Positions 1-8,000 of a stretch of DNA of 64,000 nt are shown here, piece by piece. The position numbers and the translations under genes are program-made. How positions within the stretch are numbered: the first letter of the stretch is position 1; every line of letters starts with the position of its first letter. The stretch covers positions 48,435-112,434 of the forward strand of contig DAOUME010000014.1 in the NCBI GenBank assembly GCA_034411995.1, read 5' to 3'. Below the pieces are notes generated by a model that was not told where the DNA came from, ran no database searches, and was given only the letters and a program-made list of their open reading frames with translations. This stretch comes from JAUVXJ01 sp034411995 (GTDB lineage: Bacteria > Chloroflexota > Anaerolineae > UBA7937 > B3-Chlor).

Positions 1-25
1 TCAACGTCATGCTCCAGTTCTCCCT

Positions 26-54
26 ATTATATCCCGGTTCTGAGCACAGGAGAA
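26..54 (-). promoter_or_regulatory. Possible promoter of a gene leaving the left edge
   Basis: On the minus strand a TATAAT -10 box (31..26) lies 17 nt from a weak TTCTCC -35 box (54..49). An ATG at 10..8, preceded by CTGGAG, could start a gene running off the left end; only three codons (ATG ACG TTG) are visible, so no product can be named. Confidence 0.3.
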
Positions 55-86
55 GCAGAGGTAGTTGGCAAGTCGGTGCAGGGATG

Positions 87-1430
87 CTACCGGATGGGGC
101 CCGTCGTCGGGGTGGTGGTCTCAAGGGGGCCAGGGGCTTCCGCGAGGGTCAAAACAGACCTGCTACGCCAGTATAGCCAGATGGCCTCGGCCACAGATCC
201 CAGGGAGATGGCGATGGCACCCAGTACCGAGCCCGACAGGCCACCATGCGCCAGGCCGGCGTAGAGGGCCAGTCCCACGAAGCTCATGTTGATGACCTTG
301 GCCGTCCGCACCGAGGTGGTGCGCCCCTCCTTTACCAGGAGGCCGGTGAAGAGGGCATGGAAGGTGTAGGCGAGGGGCAGCAGGACCATGATCCTCACGG
401 CGGGAGCGGCCAGTATGGCCACTGGCTCCGATAGTGCAAACAAGCGGCCGAGAACCAGCCACAGCAGGGGAGTGAAGCTGATCAGGGACAGGCTCAGGGT
501 GAGGGTTAGGCCGGTGGCAAGGACGAAGCGGCTCACGGTGCGCCAGGAGTCTCTGCCGCTGGTCAGCGCGACGGTCACCTGTTGCAGACCCATCGTCGGC
601 CCCCAGAAGATGCTGGCCAAGCCGAAAGCTACCGGCCAGGCGGCGAGGGACAGCTCGGCCATGGGTGCTGCTGCTATGCCCGCGCTGATGACGGGGCGTA
701 TGCCTTGCCTCAGTACGGTGGTGACGGCCAGAGGAAAGTAGAACAAAAAGAGGTAGCGGAGCGTGAGAGGGTCGACGGAAGGGGACTTCCTGGACAGGCT
801 GCCCTGGAGGGTGGCTCTCGCCGTCCAGTGGATGATACAGCTCTCCACGACGACGCCCAGGAGCATGGCGGCAGAGCCCAGTGTGGCGCCCGGTATCGTG
901 GTCAGGGACTGGCCAGCAGCCATCACCACCAGCAGCACCAGCAAACGTATGCCGGTGGCTACGCTGATGATCCTGGTCCGCCCGTCGTTCACGAGGATGC
1001 CTTGATAGACGCGCCTCCAGCCGATGGGGAAAGGCCACCACACGAACAGACGCAAGGCCGGTATGGTGGCCTCCGCGATCCTGGGAGGGATGCTCATCAC
1101 ATCGTAGAGGAGAAACCGACAAGCCGGGGTGTAGAAGAGGAGGCCCAGAGCGGTGATGGCCAGGCCGACGATGACGTAGAACTGACGTATCTTGTGGAAG
1201 GCCGCAGGGTCCCTCGCCAGGGCGATGCTCAGCTCCAGCATCATGATGATAGGGGCCTCGATCACCAGGATGATGCTTAGGGCTATGCCATAGGCGGCGA
1301 GGGATAGCTCTGGATCCGCTCCTCTAGCCAGGAAGGCGTTGACGAGCGGTGCCTCCATGAGCATGAGGACCCAGCTTGCGGCCAAGGGGAGGTAGAGGAA
1401 GGTGATTCCCCTGTAAGTGAGCTTCTGCAA
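87..1430 (-). CDS. MATE-like multidrug/metabolite exporter (MOP superfamily)
   Basis: A 447-residue integral membrane protein with about twelve hydrophobic helices, the usual size for MATE/MOP flippase-type exporters. It shows an internal duplication: the pattern G-x-L-V-x-x-G-R-T occurs near residue 145 (GILVNDGRT) and again near residue 365 (GLLVKEGRT), at the same place in each six-helix half, as expected for this superfamily. The substrate cannot be read from sequence; the family exports cationic drugs, lipids or polysaccharide precursors using ion gradients. The start is a TTG with AAGAGG 7 nt upstream. It is a single-gene unit with its own promoter (1489-1517) and is divergent from the Mth938-domain gene. 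A distant relation to ANK-type transporters is an alternative. Confidence 0.7.
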   Translation of the reverse strand: MQKLTYRGITFLYLPLAASWVLMLMEAPLVNAFLARGADPELSLAAYGIALSIILVIEAPIIMMLELSIALARDPAAFHKIRQFYVIVGLAITALGLLFYTPACRFLLYDVMSIPPRIAEATIPALRLFVWWPFPIGWRRVYQGILVNDGRTRIISVATGIRLLVLLVVMAAGQSLTTIPGATLGSAAMLLGVVVESCIIHWTARATLQGSLSRKSPSVDPLTLRYLFLFYFPLAVTTVLRQGIRPVISAGIAAAPMAELSLAAWPVAFGLASIFWGPTMGLQQVTVALTSGRDSWRTVSRFVLATGLTLTLSLSLISFTPLLWLVLGRLFALSEPVAILAAPAVRIMVLLPLAYTFHALFTGLLVKEGRTTSVRTAKVINMSFVGLALYAGLAHGGLSGSVLGAIAISLGSVAEAIWLYWRSRSVLTLAEAPGPLETTTPTTGPIR

Positions 1431-1488
1431 TTATAAGCCTCTTTCGGAGAGACCGTGATCTCGCTTCGAGTCTCTGGAAGACGAGCAG

Positions 1489-1517
1489 ATTATAGCACCG
1501 CCGTTTTGCTCCTACAA
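1489..1517 (-). promoter_or_regulatory. Sigma-70 promoter of the MATE-like gene
   Basis: Minus-strand TTGTAG (1517..1512), 17-nt spacer, TATAAT (1494..1489). The predicted start is near 1482, giving a leader of about 50 nt before the TTG start codon. The 308-nt space 1431-1738 otherwise holds only the divergent promoter at 1670-1698. Confidence 0.65.
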
Positions 1518-1669
1518 TGCCCCTTCCTCCAAGAATGCGGTCCACAGACCACACGGGTCATCCCATACGACAAGTAGCCAGCGTCCACGGTGGGCAGAGC
1601 ATGTTCAGGACCGCAGGCTCTGGGGGCGGCACCATTGCCACCAGGGCGAGCGATTCCTGCGTCCTGGCG

Positions 1670-1698
1670 TTGTGGGCGGGGCCTCATCCTGATAGAAT
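1670..1698 (+). promoter_or_regulatory. Promoter of the Mth938-domain gene
   Basis: TTGTGG (1670-1675), 17-nt spacer, TAGAAT (1693-1698). The predicted start near 1705 lies downstream of the longer in-frame ATG at 1517, which supports the internal start at 1739. Confidence 0.5.
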
Positions 1699-1738
1699 GG
1701 GTTGGTGGGTAACTCAATCATCTGGAAGAGCTCGAGCG

Positions 1739-2077
1739 ATGATAGAGTCTCACGGCTTCGGCTACATCGTCATCGATGGACAGCGATACACGTCCGACGT
1801 GATCATCTACCCGGACCACGTGGAGAGCCACTGGGTCCGCAGGAGTGGGCACACCCTGATCCAGGAGGACCTGCCTGGCGTTCTCGAAGTGGGTGCCCAG
1901 ACGCTGGTCGTGGGCATAGGGAACGCAGGGTTGATGCGCGTACCATCTGAGACCATGGAGTACCTCCAATCTGCCGGCCTGAGAGTCATCGTCCAGCGGA
2001 CCGGGCAGGCGTGCGAGACCTACAACCGGCTGGCGGAGTTGGGGCCGGTGATCGCCGCGCTGCATCTGGCGTGCTAG
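1739..2077 (+). CDS. Mth938 (DUF498) domain-containing protein
   Basis: A small soluble protein of 112 residues covering the whole Mth938/DUF498 fold: a beta strand start (HGFGYIVIDGQRY), the DVIIYPDHVESHWVRRSGH segment, the VLVVGIGNAG-like turn (here LVVGIGNAG near residue 64) and a C-terminal helix with NRLAELGPVIAALHLAC. The family is widespread (human AAMDC is related) but has no agreed biochemical function. The frame is open back to 1517, but the promoter at 1670-1698 and a GGAAGAG ribosome-binding site just before 1739 fix the start here. It is a monocistronic unit between the MATE-like exporter and yvcK. Confidence 0.75.
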   Translation: MIESHGFGYIVIDGQRYTSDVIIYPDHVESHWVRRSGHTLIQEDLPGVLEVGAQTLVVGIGNAGLMRVPSETMEYLQSAGLRVIVQRTGQACETYNRLAELGPVIAALHLAC

Positions 2078-2253
2078 CCGAGCCGTGCGAGTCGGGCGCC
2101 GCCCCCTGGGGTGCTGAGCCCTGATCTGCGACCAGGGATCGACAGAGTGAGGAAGCCGGTGAACTCGCCCTTTGGTGCTTTGTTCAGGTTTCTGAAGGAG
2201 GTGCTGCCGGTCGTCGATGCCAATTGTCGCTCCTTGGCCATGATTGGTCGGCG

Positions 2254-2282
2254 TTGACTTCTCCAGGGGCGAGCACTATAAT
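2254..2282 (+). promoter_or_regulatory. Near-consensus promoter of yvcK
   Basis: TTGACT (2254-2259), 17-nt spacer, TATAAT (2277-2282). The predicted start is near 2289, followed by GGCAGGAGA and then the ATG at 2308. The upstream in-frame ATG at 2224 would precede the promoter, so it is rejected as the start. Confidence 0.8.
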
Positions 2283-2307
2283 AGTCTTTGGGGCAGGAGA
2301 CGTACGG

Positions 2308-3621
2308 ATGCGCTTTAGTCCCAGGTTTGGGTCTGGTCTGAAATGGCTGATACCGGGGATGGGGGTAAAGCGCTGGCTGCTGCTCCTCTTCGGCGGGATC
2401 ACCATCGTCAGCCTGGGCGTGGGCTACCTCCTGGTAGACGTGTACCGTACGTGGAGTTTCCCCTCTGTGGTCTACTACCTTACCTTGCAGTTCATCCCGC
2501 GCGCCTGGAGAGGACTCCTGTTCGGCGTGGCGGGTGTGGCGGCCATCACCATCGCTGTATTGCAACTCAACAGGTCTCTCTTGTCAGCCTTCCGGTCGCC
2601 GGGACAGAGCAGCCTGGTGGACATCGTCTACAATCATCGCCAGCGCAGTCGCGGACCCAGGGTGGTGGCCATCGGCGGTGGCACCGGCCTCTCTGCTCTC
2701 CTTCGAGGCCTGAAGGAGCACACCGACAACATCACGGCCATCGTTACGGTGGCCGACGACGGGGGGAGCTCGGGCCGTCTGAGGCGTGATCTGGGGTTGT
2801 TGCCTCCCGGGGACTTCCGCAATTGTATCGCTGCTCTGGCCGACGACGAGTCGCTCACCGCTCGACTGTTCCAGTATCGCTTTGGAGAGGCGGAAGGCCT
2901 GAACGGGCACAGCTTTGGCAATCTGTTCATCGCGGCCATGGCTGCCGTAACGGGTAACTTCGAACGCGCCATACTGGAGTCCGGCCGCGTGTTGAACATC
3001 CGCGGGCGCATCGTGCCCTCCACGCTGGAGGACGTCACCTTGTGGGCTGAACTGAAGGAGGATGAAACCGAGGAGCAGAGGCCGGATCGCGTTCAGGGCG
3101 AGTCCAAGATCGCCGAGACCGGACGGCCCATAGAGAGGGTGTATCTGGAGCCAGACAGGGTGCCGGGGTATCCGGGGGCCATCAAGGCTATCCTGGAGGC
3201 GGAGTTGATCGCCATGGGTCCGGGCAGCCTCTTTACCAGCGTCTTGCCCAATCTGCTGGTTCCAGGAATCGCCAGCGCCTTGAGGGCTTCTCCAGCCATC
3301 AAGGTCTACGTGAGTAACATCGCCACGGAGGAGGGGGAGACAGACCACTTCACTCTCGACGATCATCTGCGGGCCCTGGAGGGACACGTCGGCAAGGACT
3401 TGTTCACCCACGTCCTGGCCAATCACAACGTGAACGTGCAGTTACCAGGCCGCATGAAGGCGGAGGTAGTTGCTCCAGAGTCGGAGCTCGACGAGAGGTA
3501 CGAATTGGTCACCCGCGACCTCGTGGATCTGGAGAACCCCTGGCAGCACGATCCCCGCAAGCTGGCAGGGGCGTTGATGAACCTCTACGTGACGGTGCGG
3601 GCCAAGATCAGCGAAACCTGA
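2308..3621 (+). CDS. yvcK: YvcK/CofD-like protein (gluconeogenesis factor family), membrane-tethered
   Basis: The 437-residue product has two N-terminal hydrophobic helices (about residues 20-43 and 72-91) followed by a complete CofD/YvcK domain from about residue 117. The nucleotide-binding start VVAIGGGTGLSALLRGL, the ADDGGSSGRLR motif and the PPGDFRNC motif are all intact. YvcK proteins bind UDP-sugars and are needed for growth on gluconeogenic carbon sources and for cell-wall precursor control; they resemble the lactyl/phosphoenolpyruvate transferase CofD but are not known to make F420. The added membrane anchor suggests a location at the inner face of the membrane. Its neighbour downstream is a Hanks kinase; YvcK is a kinase substrate in some Firmicutes, so the pairing may be meaningful. 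Confidence 0.85.
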   Translation: MRFSPRFGSGLKWLIPGMGVKRWLLLLFGGITIVSLGVGYLLVDVYRTWSFPSVVYYLTLQFIPRAWRGLLFGVAGVAAITIAVLQLNRSLLSAFRSPGQSSLVDIVYNHRQRSRGPRVVAIGGGTGLSALLRGLKEHTDNITAIVTVADDGGSSGRLRRDLGLLPPGDFRNCIAALADDESLTARLFQYRFGEAEGLNGHSFGNLFIAAMAAVTGNFERAILESGRVLNIRGRIVPSTLEDVTLWAELKEDETEEQRPDRVQGESKIAETGRPIERVYLEPDRVPGYPGAIKAILEAELIAMGPGSLFTSVLPNLLVPGIASALRASPAIKVYVSNIATEEGETDHFTLDDHLRALEGHVGKDLFTHVLANHNVNVQLPGRMKAEVVAPESELDERYELVTRDLVDLENPWQHDPRKLAGALMNLYVTVRAKISET

Positions 3622-3711
3622 CGCGCCCAGCCCACAGCACTGACCAGCTCCCGCCCGGCAAGCTCGCTTCTGTCCCCCGCTAGAGTTTGACGCACCTTTT
3701 ACGGGGGGTTT

Positions 3712-3740
3712 TTGAACTGTTTACATGGTCAGCCTATAAT
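3712..3740 (+). promoter_or_regulatory. Promoter of the Ser/Thr kinase gene
   Basis: TTGAAC (3712-3717), 17-nt spacer, TATAAT (3735-3740); predicted start near 3747, about 70 nt before the GTG start codon. Confidence 0.7.
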
Positions 3741-3816
3741 GTTAGCGTCGATGGCGTGCAGGGTGCCATGTCGATGGAGACGAGGCGGCAAGTCTTGAAG
3801 AGGAGGGGATGCACCG

Positions 3817-5502
3817 GTGCCTTTCGTGGTTGGCGAGAGCGTCGGACCGTACAGGATCACCAGACAGTTGGGTGTGGGTGGGATGGCCACGGTGTGGAAG
3901 GCGTACCATCCGGCCCTGGATCGCTACGTGGCGATCAAGGTCCTTCACCCCTCGTTCAAGGAGGATCCTCAGTTTACGGCCCGCTTTCAGCGTGAGGCGC
4001 GGATAGTAGCCAAGCTCACGCACCCCCACATCGTGCCCATCTACGACTTCAGCGAGCACGAGGGCATGTCGTACCTAGTCATGCGCTACGTCGAAGGGCG
4101 CACGCTGAAGGCTGTCCTCAAGGAGGGCCCCGTACCCCTGGGCAAGGTGATGGGGATACTGGAGCCGGCAGGCCAGGCGCTGGCCTACGCCCACGATCAG
4201 GGCGTCCTCCATCGGGACATCAAACCCAGCAACTTTCTGATTAGCCTGGAGGGAGAGGTCTTCCTGACCGATTTCGGGCTGGCCAGGATGGCGGAGACCA
4301 CGGATTCCACCCTCTCGCGAGACACGCTGATCGGCACACCACAATACATCTCTCCGGAGCAGGCTCGCGGCGAGAAGCTGGATGCCCGCACCGACATCTA
4401 TTCGCTGGGCGTGGTGCTGTTCGAGATGCTCACCGGAAAGGTACCCTACGACGCCGACACACCGTATGCGGTGATCCACGACCACATCTTCTCGCCTCTG
4501 CCACTACCCTCTCAGTTCAACGACGAGATATCAGAGGATGTGGAGAAGGTCGTGCTCAAGGCCCTGGCCAAGGACCGGAACGATCGGTTTCAGGACGTGC
4601 GGGAGATGGTCTCGGCCCTGGAAACGGCCCTGGGCGGGGGAGAGATCGTGCTGGAGGAGCGGGAGGTCGTCGGCGAGGGGGCAGGCGTGGCGGCGACGGA
4701 GGTTCCGGGGAAGGAAGCGCTCCTGGTCGCGCCAGCAGAAGGGGTTTCACCATCGGGAGAACCGCCGGAGGAGGCACCGGCTGAGAAGCCCGGGCGCCGG
4801 TCGCGGGGCCTGGTAGCCATCGCGGCCGCAGTAGTGGTTCTCCTCGGCTTCTGTGTATGTGGTTCTCTCCTCGTGGTGGCGCTCCGGGACCGCGACCGTC
4901 GGCAGGCACAGCCTGCCCAGACGGCGACGATAGCACCCCTTCAGGAAGATGCTGGGGCGCACGTCCAGCTCGCGCGGCGGTACCTCCAGCAGGGAAACTT
5001 GGAGCTAGCCATCGCCGAATACGAAGCCGCCCTCAGGTTGGCTCCGGACCTGGTCGAAGCTCATGTGGAGCTGGGCGACGTCTATCTCCGGGCGGGCGAT
5101 CTCGAAAAGGCGCTGTGCAGCTTCCAGAGTGCGCTGGACATTGAGCCAGGTGAGATCAAGGCACACCTGGGCATGGGGGACGCCTACATCTTGACCGGCG
5201 AGTTCGCCGCTGCCGCTTACCACTATCAGTTCGTCGTCGACCAGGATCCGGGTGTGGCCGGGCCCCATGGCAAGCTGGGTGTGTGTCAGTTGCGCCAGGG
5301 CGATCTGGAACCGGGGCACGCAGAGTGCGAGCTGGCCCTGCGGCTGGATGCACGGTCGCCGGAGGGGCACTTCTGCATGGGGGTCTTCTACGCCCAGCAA
5401 GGTGACACGGACCTGGCTAGAAGGGAGTTCGAGGTAGTGGTGGACACGGCTCCAGGGGTGCTCGCGGAACTGGCAAGGAGGCAGCTCGATAGACTGGAGT
5501 GA
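3817..5502 (+). CDS. Membrane Hanks-type Ser/Thr protein kinase with extracytoplasmic TPR domain
   Basis: The 561-residue product starts with a full PknB-type kinase domain (about 11-270): Gly-rich loop LGVGGMATVW, catalytic Lys41 in VAIKVL, HRDIKPSNF with Asp134, DFG at 152-154 and GTPQYISPEQ as the activation-segment end. An acidic/Pro-rich juxtamembrane stretch is followed by one transmembrane helix (about 331-357) and five or so tetratricopeptide repeats (375-560) that would lie outside the membrane. The sensor is therefore TPR, not PASTA, and probably binds protein. The start is a GTG, 8 nt after GAGGAGGGG. The next gene, an M50-like membrane protease, starts at or before its stop codon, so the two are likely co-translated. 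Confidence 0.9.
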   Translation: MPFVVGESVGPYRITRQLGVGGMATVWKAYHPALDRYVAIKVLHPSFKEDPQFTARFQREARIVAKLTHPHIVPIYDFSEHEGMSYLVMRYVEGRTLKAVLKEGPVPLGKVMGILEPAGQALAYAHDQGVLHRDIKPSNFLISLEGEVFLTDFGLARMAETTDSTLSRDTLIGTPQYISPEQARGEKLDARTDIYSLGVVLFEMLTGKVPYDADTPYAVIHDHIFSPLPLPSQFNDEISEDVEKVVLKALAKDRNDRFQDVREMVSALETALGGGEIVLEEREVVGEGAGVAATEVPGKEALLVAPAEGVSPSGEPPEEAPAEKPGRRSRGLVAIAAAVVVLLGFCVCGSLLVVALRDRDRRQAQPAQTATIAPLQEDAGAHVQLARRYLQQGNLELAIAEYEAALRLAPDLVEAHVELGDVYLRAGDLEKALCSFQSALDIEPGEIKAHLGMGDAYILTGEFAAAAYHYQFVVDQDPGVAGPHGKLGVCQLRQGDLEPGHAECELALRLDARSPEGHFCMGVFYAQQGDTDLARREFEVVVDTAPGVLAELARRQLDRLE

Positions 5503-5545
5503 GTGGGCACCGCTGATCTGGTTCATAGCTCTTCTGCTGTGCCTG

Positions 5546-6253
5546 GTGTTGATCAAGCGCTGGCTCAGCAAGCATCTCTATGGGTTGAGCCTCCTGTTGA
5601 GCGGGAGCCAAGATGTGGCCATCCTGGTCTGTTTCCTCCTCCTTCTGCCCGGCGTGCTGGCCCACGAGTTGAGCCACTACGTGGCAGCGAGGCTCCTGCG
5701 CGTGCCCGTGAGCAAGATCAGCCTGGGGCCCACCAGGAGCAGGGAGGGAGTGACCAGGCTGGGTTCCGTCTCCATGGCCAGGACCGACCCCCTTCGGGGA
5801 AGCCTCATCGGTCTGGCCCCTCTGGTCACCGGCAGCGTTCTGATCCTCATCATCGCCTACTCCGTCTTTGGGTTGGCCGCGCCGGGGGAGTTGGCTGAGG
5901 GGTTCTCTCTCCAGGACGTGACCTCCACGTTGACGGGGTATCTCTCGGTGCCCAACTTCTGGTTGTGGGTGTATCTGGTCTTCTCCGTCAGTAACGCCAT
6001 GCTGCCCAGTGAAGCGGATCGCCAGGCGTGGTTGTCTCTGGTCCTGTATTGCGGCGTGGCTGTGGTCGTGCTCTACGGGTTTGGCCTCTTGCACGAGGTC
6101 TCCTCGCCGCTATCTGGGTTCTTCTTGACCACGCTCAGTCACCTCACCTTCGCGTTCCTGCTGACCATCCTGGTCGACGTGGTGGTGATCGTCATCGTGG
6201 TGCTGTCGGAGAGGGCGGTGATGATCGTCACCGGGAAAAAGGTGGAGTATTAG
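5546..6253 (+). CDS. M50-like (site-2 protease type) membrane metallopeptidase
   Basis: A hydrophobic protein of at least 235 residues with about five or six helices. The zinc-binding motif HELSH sits in the first full helix (near residue 40), and a later N-A-M-L-P-S-E-A-D segment occupies the place of the third metal ligand in M50 proteases. Family members cut membrane-embedded substrates, often regulators. The start is uncertain: the GTG at 5546 has no ribosome-binding site and cuts into a helix. The frame is open upstream and encodes a complete extra helix (PLIWFIALLLCLVLIKRW), and a perfect AAGGAGG lies 7 nt before an in-frame ATA at 5489 inside the end of the kinase gene. Coupling with the kinase suggests one signalling unit. 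Confidence 0.65.
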   Translation: MLIKRWLSKHLYGLSLLLSGSQDVAILVCFLLLLPGVLAHELSHYVAARLLRVPVSKISLGPTRSREGVTRLGSVSMARTDPLRGSLIGLAPLVTGSVLILIIAYSVFGLAAPGELAEGFSLQDVTSTLTGYLSVPNFWLWVYLVFSVSNAMLPSEADRQAWLSLVLYCGVAVVVLYGFGLLHEVSSPLSGFFLTTLSHLTFAFLLTILVDVVVIVIVVLSERAVMIVTGKKVEY

Positions 6254-6285
6254 CGACGCGTCCGTCAGCGGACTGGATGGCGGCT

Positions 6286-7266
6286 CTAAGGCAGTCTGCT
6301 GAGCATCTTGAGAGCCCGCAGCGTGACCCATTTGCTGGGCTCTCCCTTCTCGCCGAAGCTGGTCCAGGTCTTGCCCAACGTGTGTTCCAGGCGCCACCGG
6401 CCCTGGTCATCTCTCTTGCTCAGCACGATGACGATGGCTTTGTGGAGTCGCTGGTCACCTCCGTGACCCAGTTGGGCGAGAACATCCACCATCTCCAGCA
6501 GGTCGCTGCTATATCCCAGGGGAAAGCCCAGCTTGAACCACAGGGGGCTGACCGTTCCTGTGCCGCTGGGGTAATCAGCGGTCGCAGGGTCGCCGCTGAG
6601 GAGCAGTTCTACACCGCGGGCGATAGCTTGCGACACGTCAGAGCGCACGGGGCCAGGCATGGCAGCCAACGCTCCCAGTGCTTTGATGGCCCCCCACGCG
6701 CAGGGCAGCCAGGTCTCTCTCCTGTCACGCTGGATGGAGTTGGCCCGGCACTGGAACCCCTGCTCCAGGATCCTGGCTGCCAGATTGTCGGTGACAGAGC
6801 GCACCGTGGGATGGTCCCCGTAACCCAGGCGGCACAGCGCGCGCAGCAGATTGCCGTTGAGGCAGAGCACCGTCCCCGTGCCCGCCTTGGTGGCGGAGAA
6901 CAGCCCTTCCTCCGGGACTAGGCTGTGTTCCAGTACGTACCGGCACGCACGCTGTACCGCCTCGGTGGTGGTCGCCCCCAGCTCTGCCAGGAACATCACC
7001 TGCCACACCGTGGCCCTGTACTTGGGGCTGTAACCCCGGCCTGGCTTGACCCAGAACCCCTGGGGGTACTGAGCTTCCAGGATCTCCCTCACGGGCCTTG
7101 AGGTCATGATCTTGGCACGGGTGGCGGCAACCTCCGGATCATTCTCTCCTCGATGGAGGAGGTCCCGCAGCGTGAAGTAGCGCACCGAAGGGTTGTCCTC
7201 CTCCAGGAGCCAGGGCACGGGATCCTCTTGGAGGTGCTTCTGCCAGTCCTTGATGCTCTCGCTCAT
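6286..7266 (-). CDS. Alpha/alpha-toroid (prenyltransferase/squalene-cyclase-like) repeat protein, function unknown
   Basis: A soluble 326-residue protein, nearly all helical, with repeated motifs in which a Gly-x-Trp or similar turn closes each helix pair (for example QYPQGFWV near residue 67 and DDQGRWRLEH near 293). This is the pattern of the alpha/alpha toroid fold used by terpene cyclases and prenyltransferases. The acidic catalytic motif of squalene cyclases is not evident, so catalysis should not be assumed. Proteins like this are common in Chloroflexota genomes, often without a named function. The gene begins 10 nt after the end of the small gene at 7277-7657 and is probably co-transcribed with it. 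Confidence 0.55.
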   Translation of the reverse strand: MSESIKDWQKHLQEDPVPWLLEEDNPSVRYFTLRDLLHRGENDPEVAATRAKIMTSRPVREILEAQYPQGFWVKPGRGYSPKYRATVWQVMFLAELGATTTEAVQRACRYVLEHSLVPEEGLFSATKAGTGTVLCLNGNLLRALCRLGYGDHPTVRSVTDNLAARILEQGFQCRANSIQRDRRETWLPCAWGAIKALGALAAMPGPVRSDVSQAIARGVELLLSGDPATADYPSGTGTVSPLWFKLGFPLGYSSDLLEMVDVLAQLGHGGDQRLHKAIVIVLSKRDDQGRWRLEHTLGKTWTSFGEKGEPSKWVTLRALKMLSRLP

Positions 7267-7276
7267 CTATGGAAGA

Positions 7277-7657
7277 TCATCCTCTACGGCCCAGGCTGAA
7301 GGGGGTTCTGGGATAGACGTCTTCAGGATAGGGCTCTATCCGGACGTCAGGAATGTCGTGCTGGAGGAATTGGCTCAGCCTCTCGCCTTCGACCTCCAGT
7401 TGATTGACCAGTGCTTTTTCCGCTCCGTCGAAGAGGAGCATCAGGAGGATCTGCCTCTTGTTGTCCTCCATCCACACGACGATCACGCGTCCATCGTACA
7501 GGACCGTGGGCCATGCCTTTCCGGCCCGCTCGAACATCTTGTCGTACTCTGCGGGAGGGAGAAATCTGCTGTGCCAGGTCCCGCAGGGCGTTGCCCTGAT
7601 CAGCCGCCGCTCGTTGGGCATGAGGTCGACCGTGACGCCCATCGAGGGGTCGCTCAC
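7277..7657 (-). CDS. Small protein resembling the C-terminus of the winged-helix HTH_42 (YcaQ/AlkX-like) family
   Basis: The 126-residue product begins at a GTG. Its middle (YDGRVIVVW, then a two-strand hairpin with KRQILLMLLF, then a helix ending ERLSQFL) resembles the last domain of HTH_42 proteins, where a P-x-V-L-x-D-G-R-V-x-G-x-W stretch precedes a basic hairpin. The winged helices that normally precede this are absent, and the region upstream codes for nothing similar. It may therefore be a 5'-truncated remnant or a free-standing small domain. A weak promoter (TTTCAC, 17 nt, TACAAT) at 7747..7719 could drive it with the toroid gene downstream. Confidence 0.35.
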   Translation of the reverse strand: MSDPSMGVTVDLMPNERRLIRATPCGTWHSRFLPPAEYDKMFERAGKAWPTVLYDGRVIVVWMEDNKRQILLMLLFDGAEKALVNQLEVEGERLSQFLQHDIPDVRIEPYPEDVYPRTPFSLGRRG

Positions 7658-7718
7658 TGTTGTTCACCCCGGCGTCAGGCTCTGCTTCCGTGCGGCTGGC
7701 AAGGAACGCGCGCTGTCC

Positions 7719-7747
7719 ATTGTACCTCCCATTGACCTGGAGTGAAA
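7719..7747 (-). promoter_or_regulatory. Weak promoter for the 7657/7266 gene pair
   Basis: Minus-strand TTTCAC (7747..7742), 17-nt spacer, TACAAT (7724..7719); predicted start near 7712, 55 nt before the GTG at 7657. Confidence 0.35.
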
Positions 7748-7791
7748 GCAGTGGCGCTCTGAGAGTGTGGAAAAACGAGGATGGGGGAGCG

Positions 7792-7840
7792 GTGGGCTCA
7801 TCCTGAGTAGGCCGCAGGCCGTATCGAAGGATGAGCCCAC
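7792..7840. repeat. Palindromic dispersed-type repeat
   Basis: A perfect 13-bp inverted repeat (GTGGGCTCATCCT at 7792-7804 and its complement at 7828-7840) flanks a 23-nt loop. The core, CATCCTGAG then ...CGAAGGATG, resembles a family of dispersed palindromes I recall from Chloroflexota and other bacterial genomes. It lies in the 343-nt space 7658-8000, which otherwise holds only the tpiA promoter and the weak minus-strand promoter. Confidence 0.5.
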
Positions 7841-7909
7841 GGAGTGGGGCGCAGCAGGACAGCGTATACCCCTTGCCGCCTTTTCTGTCACACCCGGATG
7901 TTCCACGCG

Positions 7910-7938
7910 TTGGCCGGAGGCCTGCGCTCTGGTATAAT
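7910..7938 (+). promoter_or_regulatory. Promoter of tpiA
   Basis: TTGGCC (7910-7915), 17-nt spacer, TATAAT (7933-7938); predicted start near 7945, about 55 nt before the ATG. Confidence 0.6.
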
Positions 7939-8000
7939 GGGAGGCTGATTTGCCCGGTCCCCTCGTCACGAGATGGACCGCTGAGGACCCTGGGGAGGAC

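Noticed and set aside
87..1280. Long frames opposite the MATE-like gene (for example 163-1122 minus, 582-1280 plus)
   Set aside because: They are rich in Arg, Pro, Gly and His, lack hydrophobic periodicity, and lie in alternative frames of a clear membrane-protein gene in high-GC DNA.
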